Shown here piece after piece: positions 26,901-35,796 of a stretch of DNA of 64,000 nt. Under the pieces are notes generated by a model. It made no database searches. It saw only the letters and a program-made list of their open reading frames with translations, and was not told the DNA's origin. The position numbers were made by a program, and so were the translations under genes. Source of the DNA: Asticcacaulis benevestitus DSM 16100 = ATCC BAA-896 (GTDB lineage Bacteria > Pseudomonadota > Alphaproteobacteria > Caulobacterales > Caulobacteraceae); NCBI RefSeq assembly GCF_000376105.1, contig NZ_AQWM01000018.1, positions 1-64,000 of the forward strand, in the 5' to 3' direction. Every line of letters begins with the position of its first letter. Position 1 is the first letter of the stretch.

Positions 26901-28274
26901 CGGCTTGAGCAATGTGTAGGTCACTGTGCGGCGGCACAGAGACTGCCACCTGGGATGCTCACGGCTATGGTCGAAAACATCCACCCGGTATCCTCGAAAC
27001 AGATCATCAGCCGTCAGGACGTCAGGAATTTGATTGGCCACCACGGCCGTATTGGCCTTGGCGGCGACCGTCGCGCGTGCCTCGACCCGCTTATGGCGTT
27101 CCGCCTGAGCCAGCATCATCCCCGCTGTTCGTAAGGTGGGTGCGCCAACGTCGGCCGGCATACCAATCTCATCCTGAAAAGCGTCGTCGTTGAAATCTGA
27201 CGCTATGGCACGCGGCAGTGAATTGGCGAGACCGATCGTCTTGTGTGCGGCGCCGTCGACATCAAGCTGGACGAGCGATATGGGCGATTTTTGCAGCACA
27301 GCGAAGCGATGATCAAACCGCACCGGGTCGCCGACCGGGCGAAAATCGAAATTATCGAGCACGCAGGCTGTAACCGGACTACTGTCCTTCTCCGCATCGG
27401 GCCCGGAGGCGCCGGGCCGGATAACCGACAGGGCGACATTGAGTGTTCCATTAACGGCCTGATACAAAGGCACACGAGCTTCAAACTCAAGGATCAGGCC
27501 ACAATAGCGCGCCAGTTCCGGATAGTTGGCGAGGCCTGCTATAATTTTATGGAAATCGGTTTGTTCTGCCAGTTGAATCGCCGATGGCAATTTGGCCGGC
27601 GTGACATAGGCAGGGTAGCTGACGGCTTCATGGCCGTTATCAGGCATAGGCTTGGCCATATTGACCGTTGTTTCATGCAGCATTGGCTTATGGAAAAGCG
27701 AAAACACATCGAGAAGCTCTTCGGGCGTTTGTGCAACGCCTTCCACCCCTGCCTGAGCTATGGCAGTCATAAGCTGGGTCTCGTTGCGTTTTGCCTTGGC
27801 GCCCTGCCGGCGATAGGCGGCGCTCGTGTAAGGCCAGTTGGCAGCAACCAAATCGGTTGCCTTTGGCAGATCATCTGCCGCCTGAAGCGCCAGATCCGCA
27901 TAGAGATCCTCGATCTGACCGGCGAGTTTTGCCACCGGATAGCTCAGGATCGTCTTGCCCTCCAGATTTTTGAATACGTAGTCTTGAATGGGTGTCGATG
28001 AGGGCAAAAGGGAGGCATAGACGTCCGGCCGCATCAGTGTCGCAAACCCTGCCTGAGTGGATTGGGGCCCACTCGCACCCGTTACGCTAAGCCGAAATTT
28101 ACATTTGCGCACATAGGCCGCCCAGTTCTGCCAGACGGTTTTGTCCTTGAGGGTTGCCCCATGTGCGTCCGCTGTTAAGCGCGGCGAAACATAAACCCGG
28201 AACATAAGAGAGCCTTCGCCGTTACGGGCATAAGGGCAAATCGTCCAAATGACTTTTTCAGTGATATTCGGCAT
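23988..28274 (-). CDS. giant uncharacterised protein B (1428 aa)
   Basis: I do not recognise this family. The 1428-residue product starts MPNITEKVIWTICPYARNGE then RVYVSPRLTADA. It has no signal peptide or transmembrane segment. It is mixed alpha/beta in the first 250 residues and beta-rich afterwards, with modules such as FDFRPVGDPVRFDHRFAVLQ, YRVDVFDHSREHPRWQSLCR, VLRFGHVYSVRLRTVDLCGY, PHEVGFDKDRQLWYADVNVA and GFQYQIFVFGDQPND. The ordering (a leading VSPRL module, then HxRxR-type beta strands) resembles structural or multidomain surface proteins rather than an enzyme. It starts 41 bases after the 1270-aa gene ends, behind GGGGAG, so the two are surely one operon. Confidence 0.85.
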   Translation of the reverse strand: MPNITEKVIWTICPYARNGEGSLMFRVYVSPRLTADAHGATLKDKTVWQNWAAYVRKCKFRLSVTGASGPQSTQAGFATLMRPDVYASLLPSSTPIQDYVFKNLEGKTILSYPVAKLAGQIEDLYADLALQAADDLPKATDLVAANWPYTSAAYRRQGAKAKRNETQLMTAIAQAGVEGVAQTPEELLDVFSLFHKPMLHETTVNMAKPMPDNGHEAVSYPAYVTPAKLPSAIQLAEQTDFHKIIAGLANYPELARYCGLILEFEARVPLYQAVNGTLNVALSVIRPGASGPDAEKDSSPVTACVLDNFDFRPVGDPVRFDHRFAVLQKSPISLVQLDVDGAAHKTIGLANSLPRAIASDFNDDAFQDEIGMPADVGAPTLRTAGMMLAQAERHKRVEARATVAAKANTAVVANQIPDVLTADDLFRGYRVDVFDHSREHPRWQSLCRRTVTYTLLKPSGLTPETIDRLGLKADGGIGLTGTMREDEGNISTGLTSAPNVTDPNVYKLHEGIFAWRGWSLSAPEPFKSLRTEIDPAAGPSEEEQHQGMIADTEASVPAGLPLKTIFHAVKGSLPVLRFGHVYSVRLRTVDLCGYSAAFDATPLPGTVSDKVPYLRYEAIESPVLTLFGNVQSGKDEDISWKQIARSDLPRQGESLGRLALRTYVDKPERSDKSVRRNVAPPRVTQRFAETHSVIDKNGVPDSSRYEMLVHKDKGFPSCVMPASDFLNADPDNAGNYSGATTPYNVSEARFELPYLPDPYAVQICARLRRLGDKGWTDLYIPLYGDPKGAVMPDWPESRPITIEGSETFPVNYFNFDIPSRTLQIHMNKGCRHKLRLSCMLNAEMLETMALWALMQKSTARGPKQRSAADLKAFILEGKHYMFTPWREIELIHATQKPLVVPAFAKFDVARDKGALDVTFPALQTPLSGPSTGRLDIDASWDEPDDNPVDVDAKSQPVKRTFKQNVAQVAIQRIDGFFSPYVNTSLSQHFPDTRYRRVNYSMQAVSRFKEFFEKSLRDNEPAMRVPSASVVRWIKNSAPPPSPGVLYVIPTFGWFRNEASTASRRVGGLRVYLDRPWMSTGFNEMLGVILPDGAAGNTDSGDNDPLVTQWGRDPIRISKDIPTISPKASAFRLAKTQGPVACPGMDAFPDKEGNLPEPFKVTGLAIPGRSGTYSVAPHEVGFDKDRQLWYADVNVAMPKGSYFPFLRLAVARYQPTSVEGCHLSGAVSCDFIQLSADRIAVLVPVGNLGFQYQIFVFGDQPNDGKNGPYARLGAIRIQTQVLDDAALDPVLGWRDEWGTPPKKPIVVNVPDVTPVASPAPDMTPQARQIAAKLASAPVTGPKPIKGKFQRVSSAQNETAATRSDAIAAATMIAPNLLYNETFYPPLTPAGGKRRVLITETETYPVEPAGNHEEDPFFGERIVYAEAIEF

Positions 28275-28315
28275 AATCGCGGTCTCCCCGGACCCGAAGT
28301 TCTGACGGAAATGGA

Positions 28316-31300
28316 TTAGGCGAAGGCCTCACAATAGCTGTCCCAGATCACCGGCTTGCCAGTGTCCGAATCGATAGGCGCAAACAGGGCAAACGACGGG
28401 TCGGCGTCAGAGCCTGCGAACTGGCGCTCGACCGTGATGGCTTGGGAAATGCTGAAGAAAAGGATGTCAATCTCGACGGTTAGCGTTGCCGTGCCATACA
28501 GGCGCGTATGCCCGGACGTCTTCTCGAAGGCGAGCCCCAGATGAAAGACCAGGCTGACAGAAATCAAGCCAAGCACACTCAAGTGCCCACCCATTTCGAC
28601 ATAGCCTTCGAACATCACCATTTGCTTGTCGGCCGGTTCTCCGATCCAGTGGAAATAGAAGCCGCCCTTGACATAGACCCCACCCGAGGCGACGCCCAGA
28701 TCGATCGATATCTGGGCGCCGAACTCAAGGCTGGCCTCCAGTTCTCGCACGCCGCCCGTATCGAGTGTGATGGCAAAAAAGCCACCACCACCAAACAGCG
28801 ATATTGTCAGATTGAAGGGATTGTGGCGCTCGGCGAAATTGAAACGGGCGCTCGGGCCCAAACCGGTGAACGGCAGATCGAAACCCGCGCCAAGATTGAC
28901 ATTTTGCAGGGTCATGGCGCCAACGCCGATATCCGGCAGGCCGAGACTGTAACTGGCGGTGATGCCGGCAGGTGTAATGTCGAGGCCAGGCGGGTCGGCA
29001 AAGCCATCCATGGGAATGAGCTTGCGGAAGCTGTTCATGAATTCTAGCGGGCCACCAAACACGACACCTGTTTCAGGATCAAGGACGGGATCACAATCCG
29101 TCTTGCTACCGGGACGGACCTTGAGACTAAGCGACTTAAAATTGAGGATAATGAAGCCGAAAAGGTTTATTCTGAAGGCATTCAGCTTGGCCTCAACCGA
29201 GGCCTGAGGATCGCCACCCGCCTTGTGAACCAAAATTGTCGAAGTGATTTTCAATTGCGGATCGGCGTCGCCACCTGACCACGGGAGGGCGACGAAAAAA
29301 TCACCGGCGCTTTTGACTGTCGGCTGTTTGATTTCATAGGTCGTGACAATCGTGTCTTGTCCGGTGACCGTTTTGAGCTTTGGAATGCCCTGTGCATCGC
29401 TAAGATTCAGGGCCTGAGTGATAATATCGCCCAGCGACACGATGCCGAGGAGTTGCATGTTCCCAAACGCCGCGATCGGATTGAATGGCGCGTCGCCGAG
29501 ATACTGATCAATGCCGGTTATGGCGCCTAGCTTGCGAGATAGGCCATCTGGAGCCAGGTTCGGTGATAAAAGACCGCCGAATTTATCGGTTGGCTTCGTA
29601 GTCTGGTTGGGCACGTCTACGGCATCAAAGCCAAAGACGAGTTGAGCCGGATTAGCGCCGCTAAACCCGCTTTTCAGATATTTCGAATGATAGAGAACCT
29701 TCGGATTCGTCGAAACGCCAAGAAGGGATTTAACCGAAGGCACCTCGATATTGGCCGACGCGACCGTTGGATAAAAACGCGGCCCCTTGAAATTACCAAG
29801 CGCTTTCCACGATCGGAAAACGATCTCACTGGCGTGATAATCGCTTTCCCCGTCTCCAAGTGGATTGCCAGACGTATCGACATTCTGGCTAAAACGGATC
29901 AGGTTGTTGGAGACGGCAACTGTTCGCTTTTTTGCCGGGGTGATAGAATTGTAATAGAGAGCGACAGCCTCAATGGCGCTATGGCCAGCCACCATGGCAT
30001 CGCTTGTCGGGGTGATATTGCTGGCGACATCGCTCTTGTTATTCCGTGTGCCGGCCACGAATATCAACGGCATCTTGAAGGCGGTGCGCCGCCCGGTGCT
30101 GTCAATGCCAACCAGATCGAATATGACATCCTGATCAGTGGTCGGTGTGCCAGGAGCCGGGTTCATAAGTTGCGGCCAGAAGGTCTGGAACCAAGTGTCA
30201 GAGTTATTAGGGGTGTAATAGCCTTGCGTGGCCAGGTAAGAGATGGCGACAGGCGCCTGCATGTCCGGCGTTTGCTTGGTCGTTATCTCGACACTGGTGA
30301 AGGGGAAGTCGCGGCCGCCAAAGCGCTGGCCATCACCGGGATAATCCCGCACTCGCTGGCGCACGATGATGAAATACTTTTGCATCAGGCCGGCGACGCG
30401 GCCGCCATCGGTTTGGCGGGTGAATTTACGGTCCGATACCTTGATGAGCGAGGCACCGTGACCAAACGGGAACAGCACACCGTCATAAATCACCCGAACA
30501 TACTGATCCCGGCCGATCGACGTTATATGCTTCCACTGCACAATGTCGGTATCAACCGCCGTGTGATCCGGCCAAATCCCCTCGGCATCGAGCGAAGCGC
30601 CAAGCGCGGTCAGACGCAGATGTTTGGCCATCGCCGGTCGGGAGACATACTTACCCGATTTGGCGACACTGAAATCCGACATCAGCTTGACCATGTCCGT
30701 GCGGTCGAGCGCCGATAGCGCCCAGGCCGGTGAGGTCGGCATGTCGAAGCCGTGGGGCAAATCCGGGTATTGCGTGATCAGATCATCTGCATAAAGCGCC
30801 CTGACAGGCTCAGCATTCTCGCTGATCACCCATTCGCTCACGCGCGTACCGAGGCGTGTGTGCCAAAGCTCGGCGAATGGGCTGCCATGATCGACGACAT
30901 CGCGTGCGTGGCTAAAGCCGGCCGTCGCCAACGGCGACATATGCAGCCGGAAGGGGACTTCGAGATCAGTCGCATTTTCCGGAATAGGTCCCGGCTTCAA
31001 CGCGGCCAGAATGGCCGGATTGATCTCCAGACCTTCCATTTGATACACGGGTTTGATCACATCTAGGGCCAGTTTCTCGGTGGCCAAGGTGCTGACAAAT
31101 GCTGTCATGCCGGGTGTGAGAGTGCCGGAATAATCCAAGATCTGATATTTGATCTCAGGGTCATCCAGTTTTTCAGGCGTAAGGGTCGCCTTGATCTCAT
31201 ATTTGATCAGGGCATCGATGGCCGCATTACTAAGCACCTTTCCAGCGCCGGCGGCAGAAGAAATGGCCTCGACGACCCTGTCTGCCGCCCGGCTCAAAAG

Positions 31301-32128
31301 CGCTTCGACGCTGCCGGACCCGTTACCATAGCCCTGCAAGGCGGCCTTTTGCGCGTTGGCGATGAGATTAAGACGTTGGGCGATCTTATCAAATGTATGC
31401 GCCGACGGCATCACCGCCGCAGAGGGCGCATCGCTGGCACGCCAATCCAGATTGAGCTTCCACCGTGCGCAGGCATCAAGAATGTCGGTGACGGTGAAGG
31501 GGAGGGTGCTCAGGTCATCTGGCATCAGGTAGGCGATGCGACTGGTGCCCGACATGAAAGATTGGGCGATATCTCCCTTGCCAATAACCGGTAACGCGCT
31601 CGGCTCCGGTGCAGACGCGACGCCCGTCTTGGAAATGTTCGGCATGGTTGGGGCGGACTTATCTGGAAACGTGCTTTCCGCGATCGCCTGGGGCTGATGT
31701 TCGACCACCATGATGGCGGTCTTGCCGGCAGTTGTACGTTGGATATGACGACCGGCGCCCTTACCTGTGACCTTCATATTCACAAGGCGAATATTGAGGA
31801 TGAGCATATCCTCGGGCCGTATCAGTGCGAATTCGCTCAGATCAGAGATTTTATTGAAGTTGAAAATTGGTCTTCTGGTCGTCTTGAGGCTGTTGAGGGG
31901 TTGTGCGGTCTTGCCGATATCAATGCCCGTAACCTTGGCGCTCGCTTTGGGAAGCCCTTGGGCCGCGGCAGCGCCTGCACTTCCGGCCGCTACCAGCCAA
32001 CCTAACAACAAACGCCGGGTCAAGCGGACTTCATCGATCGCCGCCTGAAGCGCTTTTTTCCTTTGTTTTTTGGCGCTCGACTTCGCGCGCGGCGACAAAG
32101 GCCGCGACTGGTCCTTAGAACCGGACAT
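28316..32128 (-). CDS. giant uncharacterised protein A (1270 aa), probable Tat substrate
   Basis: I do not recognise this family. The N-terminus has a long basic n-region and then LTRRLLLGWLVAAGSAGAAA at about residues 36-56, a good twin-arginine (Tat) export signal, so the folded protein is probably exported. The centre is mixed. The C-terminal 250 residues are a striking run of amphipathic strands (FNLTISLFGGGGFFAITLDT, LEFGAQISIDLGVASGGVYV, FEGYVEMGGHLSVLGLISVS, LYGTATLTVEIDILFFSISQ) ending DSYCEAFA. That pattern suits a beta-helix or barrel that associates with lipid or with itself. It leads an operon with the 1428-aa gene. Its own promoter must lie in 32129-32600. Confidence 0.85.
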   Translation of the reverse strand: MSGSKDQSRPLSPRAKSSAKKQRKKALQAAIDEVRLTRRLLLGWLVAAGSAGAAAAQGLPKASAKVTGIDIGKTAQPLNSLKTTRRPIFNFNKISDLSEFALIRPEDMLILNIRLVNMKVTGKGAGRHIQRTTAGKTAIMVVEHQPQAIAESTFPDKSAPTMPNISKTGVASAPEPSALPVIGKGDIAQSFMSGTSRIAYLMPDDLSTLPFTVTDILDACARWKLNLDWRASDAPSAAVMPSAHTFDKIAQRLNLIANAQKAALQGYGNGSGSVEALLSRAADRVVEAISSAAGAGKVLSNAAIDALIKYEIKATLTPEKLDDPEIKYQILDYSGTLTPGMTAFVSTLATEKLALDVIKPVYQMEGLEINPAILAALKPGPIPENATDLEVPFRLHMSPLATAGFSHARDVVDHGSPFAELWHTRLGTRVSEWVISENAEPVRALYADDLITQYPDLPHGFDMPTSPAWALSALDRTDMVKLMSDFSVAKSGKYVSRPAMAKHLRLTALGASLDAEGIWPDHTAVDTDIVQWKHITSIGRDQYVRVIYDGVLFPFGHGASLIKVSDRKFTRQTDGGRVAGLMQKYFIIVRQRVRDYPGDGQRFGGRDFPFTSVEITTKQTPDMQAPVAISYLATQGYYTPNNSDTWFQTFWPQLMNPAPGTPTTDQDVIFDLVGIDSTGRRTAFKMPLIFVAGTRNNKSDVASNITPTSDAMVAGHSAIEAVALYYNSITPAKKRTVAVSNNLIRFSQNVDTSGNPLGDGESDYHASEIVFRSWKALGNFKGPRFYPTVASANIEVPSVKSLLGVSTNPKVLYHSKYLKSGFSGANPAQLVFGFDAVDVPNQTTKPTDKFGGLLSPNLAPDGLSRKLGAITGIDQYLGDAPFNPIAAFGNMQLLGIVSLGDIITQALNLSDAQGIPKLKTVTGQDTIVTTYEIKQPTVKSAGDFFVALPWSGGDADPQLKITSTILVHKAGGDPQASVEAKLNAFRINLFGFIILNFKSLSLKVRPGSKTDCDPVLDPETGVVFGGPLEFMNSFRKLIPMDGFADPPGLDITPAGITASYSLGLPDIGVGAMTLQNVNLGAGFDLPFTGLGPSARFNFAERHNPFNLTISLFGGGGFFAITLDTGGVRELEASLEFGAQISIDLGVASGGVYVKGGFYFHWIGEPADKQMVMFEGYVEMGGHLSVLGLISVSLVFHLGLAFEKTSGHTRLYGTATLTVEIDILFFSISQAITVERQFAGSDADPSFALFAPIDSDTGKPVIWDSYCEAFA

Positions 32129-33037
32129 ACCCCACCCAACCTCTATTCGAGAAAGGTTCAGCCTGCAGGCCGAAAACCTGTGAAAGCGTCAAAAAATTTT
32201 AGGGAACGCGCTGAAAAACAGCATAAAGACTATAACGGGTAAGCAACATGAACGGCGAGGTCGCCGTATTCGTCAAACAAAGCCATTACGCAAATCTGAA
32301 ACATACGGACAGAAAAGAAGCCACGTAGCCTTTGATCTCCGTTGTCCGTCTGACTTCAAAATAACAAATTAAAAAGCATGTGGCTACGGGATTCTATGCT
32401 TAAAAACGGTTTACCAGAAACGGGCAGTTGTACTGACGTCGCTCCCTCGGATAGTGGAAGACGCCGGATTGGCGTCTTGGACATCTTGTTCTGGTAAAAA
32501 GACAAGGTGGGTGCACTGTTGTTGCTGTTTGTGCCACGGCTTTTTGCCATTCCATGCCGATAGTCATGTCCCCGCCGCTATCATGGGAAGGTCTCGCTGA
32601 GAGGCAGGCGCGGCAATAATTCGCGTCAGTTCAAAACTGGCCCCCGCAACCAAAATAAAAGTAATAAAATCAATAATATAAAAGTTTCGTGTTGAAGAGC
32701 AGAGGCCGCGGGTGGAGATTGAAGTTGTACGTCCGCATCGGGCGCCCAACAGTTGAGCGCCGCAGAAGATCAAAGGTCTATTTCAAGCGCGTCGTCGACT
32801 TAAACGACTAATAGGCGTCTCGGCGCTGCAATGTCCTGTTATCGTTTAGATTTCTTGATGGGATTCGGGTACTTTAACCCAGCATCATGGTGTTTCCTGG
32901 AAAGGCCAAAAGTCTCAATAAAACAGCGCACTATGAAATATCTATTTTTAATTTGATTATTGAAGTGCGTCAGAGCCGGTTTTGCATGCGAATTGACACT
33001 TTGCGAAATGCGCCGGTTCTTTCCGCCGATCGGGATA
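32129..33037. other. 0.9-kb gap between giant-gene operon and secreted-protein operon
   Basis: It holds a truncated tRNA-fMet 3' end (32624-32652) and A/T-rich sequence downstream of it. A degenerate half-A string (GTCCGCATCGGGCGC) lies near 32731. I see no gene; short open frames here lack ribosome sites and coding character. Confidence 0.6.
32624..32652 (+). repeat. tRNA-fMet 3'-end fragment 1 (candidate attachment-site scar)
   Basis: The sequence from CGTCAGTTCAAA to GGCCCCCGCAACCA is the T-arm, acceptor 3' strand and CCA of an initiator tRNA. Only the last 29 bases are present, with one substitution against fragments 2 and 3. The A/T-rich flank after CCA (AAAATAAAAGTAATAAAATC) also matches fragment 2. 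Only the 3' end remains, so this is not a functional tRNA. Confidence 0.8.
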
Positions 33038-33745
33038 TCAGGCGCCCTGCTCCAGAAGGGTTTTGAAATCCTTCTCATCGCGCAAAGCCCACGCATCAAG
33101 GAACATGCGAAACTGGTACCACCCATAGGCGGCGGGATCGCTTCCAAGTTTTGTGTAGTTCTCTTGGAAGTAAGCAATACGATCCTGACCTTCTGGCACC
33201 GGACTGGGCAGATGAGATTCGACCACTTCGACTGCCGACATCAAGCGCTCCATGCGTGCCTTGCCGCCGGTTTGACTTAACCAGAATGCGACGGCTACAC
33301 GATTGGCATGAACTTCGCCGTCATAGAAACGACCGCCGTTGCGAAGGTTATCTCGCTTGGCGTCTACAAAATGGGACATTTCATGAGGAACCAGAAACGT
33401 GTTGAACACGTCGCCAAAGAACACGTCTGGAGCCATGATGGGGGTGTCGCCAAGTAGTGAGGCAATGAAACTCTGGAAGTCAGGGGGACATTGTACCCAC
33501 GCGACGGTGTGGACCTCGCTGCCATCTGGCTTGATCCACGACAGTTCCGGCGTAAAGGATACAACGACTTTCGGGGTCGTGAAGCCTTTGACCAGGTCAC
33601 CAGCACTGGTCATAAATGTAGCGACGATCTGCTCGACCTCGGCCTGGATGACTCCGACCGCCGCAGCGTTGTCAGCAGCGATGGCAGGGCTCGCCAACAA
33701 GGCGGCCACGCTAGATATGAAAATACGTCTGTTCATTGTGTTCAC
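33038..33745 (-). CDS. exported gluzincin-like zinc peptidase
   Basis: The 235-residue product has an NRRIFISSVAALLASPAIAA signal. The mature part has VPHEMSHFVDAKRDN with HEMSH at 121-125, and then GEVHANRVAVAFWLSQ, in which Glu144 would be the third zinc ligand in the E..AN..A pattern of minigluzincins and M48-like enzymes. So a periplasmic or secreted zinc peptidase is likely; the substrate is unknown. It is the last gene of the exported-protein run, 93 bases after the lipoprotein gene, and the operon includes an AprI/Inh-like inhibitor that might restrain it. Confidence 0.75.
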   Translation of the reverse strand: MNTMNRRIFISSVAALLASPAIAADNAAAVGVIQAEVEQIVATFMTSAGDLVKGFTTPKVVVSFTPELSWIKPDGSEVHTVAWVQCPPDFQSFIASLLGDTPIMAPDVFFGDVFNTFLVPHEMSHFVDAKRDNLRNGGRFYDGEVHANRVAVAFWLSQTGGKARMERLMSAVEVVESHLPSPVPEGQDRIAYFQENYTKLGSDPAAYGWYQFRMFLDAWALRDEKDFKTLLEQGA

Positions 33746-33838
33746 TCTCAGTTTTTAGCAATCATTACAGCGATCTCTTGAACCCGTCCTTTCTTAAAAA
33801 ATCATAGTCTTATCTGTCCTACGGGCTTGCAAGCGGTT

Positions 33839-34297
33839 TCATTGCACTGTCACAGATGTTTCGAAACGCGCCGCGACCGGGCCGGTATAGATCGCGCCAG
33901 GAAGGCCGACGAGCATTTTGCCCGGCGGAACCAGGCCGAATTTCAAGACCGTTGCACCGGCGTGGTCGGCTTCGTAGAAAAAGACGGCCAGGTCGGTGCC
34001 CTGCGGCCCGCCGCCCGGCTTGATCTCCAGCCCCTTGAAGACGAACGGATCGGCTTCGGACATGCGCGTCGACGACACCCAGATGAGATTGTCGGACAGG
34101 CGCAGCGGCAGGGAAATGATCGCGGTGCGGCCATTGATGGCCACTGTCGGCGGCGGCAGGGCAGCGGTGCTGCCGGTGTCTGCGGCGGCTAACGGGGCTG
34201 AGGCCGGTTCGGCGGTCGTGGGTTCCGAAGGGGCCTGGCAGGCGCCAAGCATCAACAGGACGGCAAGCGCGCTCACATGCAGGGAATTGGCGATCAT
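33839..34297 (-). CDS. probable lipoprotein, hypothetical
   Basis: The 152-residue product has a lipobox, LLMLGACQ (Cys20), after a short hydrophobic signal, so lipidation at the inner or outer membrane is likely. A Pro/Ala-rich linker follows, then a beta-rich domain (ISLPLRLSDNLIWVSSTRMS, FVFKGLEIKPGGG, LAVFFYEADHAGATVLKFGL). I do not recognise the fold. Its start overlaps the stop of the inhibitor-like gene by four bases, so translation is coupled. Confidence 0.7.
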   Translation of the reverse strand: MIANSLHVSALAVLLMLGACQAPSEPTTAEPASAPLAAADTGSTAALPPPTVAINGRTAIISLPLRLSDNLIWVSSTRMSEADPFVFKGLEIKPGGGPQGTDLAVFFYEADHAGATVLKFGLVPPGKMLVGLPGAIYTGPVAARFETSVTVQ

Positions 34298-34713
34298 TTG
34301 TGGGCCTTTTTTGCTTTTTCCGCCGCCCTGACCGGCAGCGGCGGATAGAGGGCGTAGTCGAAACCCTGGGTCGCTCCGTCATAGGCCGGGTCGCCATCGA
34401 CGAGGGAAAAGCGGATGACCACGCGGCGTTCACCGTCGATCAGCGTCATGTCGCCGTGCGTTCCCGGGGCAGCGTACCAGGCGGTGATGTCGGCCGTCCA
34501 CGGATAGGCCTCGTGGCAGGCATCCGAGACGACATCCTTGCCGCCGATGGTTTCCGTGGCCATGAGGCGCAGCAGGCAGACAGGTTCACCTTCGCTGGCG
34601 CCCTCCAGCCGCCAGGCACCCGGGCGGGGCGTCAGGTCGGGCTTTGGCGCGGCATAGGCCGCCCCCCCCATCAGGCACAGCCCCGTCAGGACAAGTTCGG
34701 TAAATCGTCTCAT
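34294..34713 (-). CDS. AprI/Inh-like metalloprotease inhibitor, exported
   Basis: The 139-residue protein has a signal peptide (LVLTGLCLMGGAAYAAP). The mature part starts with GAWRLEGASEGEPVCLLRL, continues with VVSDACHEAYPWTADITAWY, and ends TLIDGERRVVIRFSL. A GxWxL start, a Cys pair that could form a disulphide, and an eight-strand pattern fit the AprI/Inh (PF02974) beta-barrel inhibitor family. Family members inhibit serralysin-type metalloproteases. Starts and stops overlap both neighbours by four bases. Confidence 0.65.
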   Translation of the reverse strand: MRRFTELVLTGLCLMGGAAYAAPKPDLTPRPGAWRLEGASEGEPVCLLRLMATETIGGKDVVSDACHEAYPWTADITAWYAAPGTHGDMTLIDGERRVVIRFSLVDGDPAYDGATQGFDYALYPPLPVRAAEKAKKAHK

Positions 34714-35762
34714 CGCAGCACCAACTGCACGCGGCGGTTCTTGGCCCGACCGGCTTCGGACTGGTTGCTGGCCGCCGGTGCCAGTGGCCCGACGCCCTTT
34801 GCCGTCAGGCGGGCTGCCGGAATGTCGTAGGATTGGCTCAGCACGGCGGCAATCGCCTTGGCGCGCGCTTCGGCCAGGGTGACATTGTGGTCAAAGCCGC
34901 CCTGCATGTCGGTATGGCCGACGACGAAGATCTGCACGGTGGGATTGGCCTTCAGGTATTTGGCGATCTCGGCCAGCTGCGGCGTCGAGGACGGGAACAG
35001 CGTCGCCTTGTCGGTATCGAAATAGAGACCGTAGATATTGACCGCGCCATCGGCGGCCAGCGACTGGCCGATCGCCGACGAATTGAGGACGACGATATTC
35101 AGCTCCATCGCCTTGGGCTCGACGACCTCGACCAAGACGCTGACGCGATCGTTGAGCGCTGCCGACGTATCGCCGAAACCGCCACTGGCATTGAGGGCGC
35201 CGAACAGGGCGACATAGGTCGCGCCCTTTTTCAGCAGGGAATAGCGGATGTCCTTGCCTGCATCGAAGACGGCCTCCACCAGGGCCTGGCGGGCGTGGTC
35301 GAGATTGGTGCCTTCGACCTGGGTCGCCTCGTTGTCCCAGGCGTATTTCTGCTTGCGGAACGACGGCCCGCAGGTCGCCGCCGCGCATTCGAAGACCGGC
35401 GCAAAGCCCTTGGCGATCAGTGTGTCGCGGTAGTTCTTGACGACCTCGAGCGTGGAGCGCCCGGGCGGGGTGACATAGACCGACCGCGTCACATCGCCCT
35501 GCGCCGTCACGGTCTTGCCGAAGTGCCGCTTGGCGTCATAGTCCTCGCCAATGGCCGCCGCACTGGGCAGGGTCAGCTCATCGAACGCCTTGTGCGTCTG
35601 CAAGATCAAGGCTGACCCCTTATACCGGCCCGTCAGGGGACTGTCGATCGCCCCGGACTGGTCCTTCGACAGGGTGGCGACGGTCTCCGGATTGGAGGCG
35701 ACCGCGGGCGTCGTGGCCAGGACAGCGAGTGAAATGAAGACGGCAGGGCCAAAGCGGTGCAT
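34710..35762 (-). CDS. OmpA-family outer-membrane/peptidoglycan-binding protein
   Basis: The roughly 350-residue product has a signal peptide (FISLAVLATTPAVAS). Its C-terminal 110 residues are an OmpA-like peptidoglycan-binding domain: VNIYGLYFDTDKATLFPSST, IFVVGHTDMQGGFDHNVTLA and the NRRVQLVL end are the family motifs. The N-terminal part (LTGRYKGSALILQTHKAFDE, RSTLEVVKNYRDTLIAKGF) resembles other OmpA proteins that carry a DUF4892-like region. It would tie a surface complex to the cell wall. The start at 35762 is chosen because the preceding gene stops at 35797; its ribosome site is weak. Confidence 0.85.
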   Translation of the reverse strand: MHRFGPAVFISLAVLATTPAVASNPETVATLSKDQSGAIDSPLTGRYKGSALILQTHKAFDELTLPSAAAIGEDYDAKRHFGKTVTAQGDVTRSVYVTPPGRSTLEVVKNYRDTLIAKGFAPVFECAAATCGPSFRKQKYAWDNEATQVEGTNLDHARQALVEAVFDAGKDIRYSLLKKGATYVALFGALNASGGFGDTSAALNDRVSVLVEVVEPKAMELNIVVLNSSAIGQSLAADGAVNIYGLYFDTDKATLFPSSTPQLAEIAKYLKANPTVQIFVVGHTDMQGGFDHNVTLAEARAKAIAAVLSQSYDIPAARLTAKGVGPLAPAASNQSEAGRAKNRRVQLVLR

Positions 35763-35796
35763 TGGGAGACTTTCGCTTGTCTTGAGGGGATAGCTG

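Noticed and set aside
29642-30718. 358-codon plus-strand frame inside giant gene A
   Set aside because: It is antisense to a long gene with clear protein character; its translation is rich in Arg and Ile with no domain, typical of a shadow frame.
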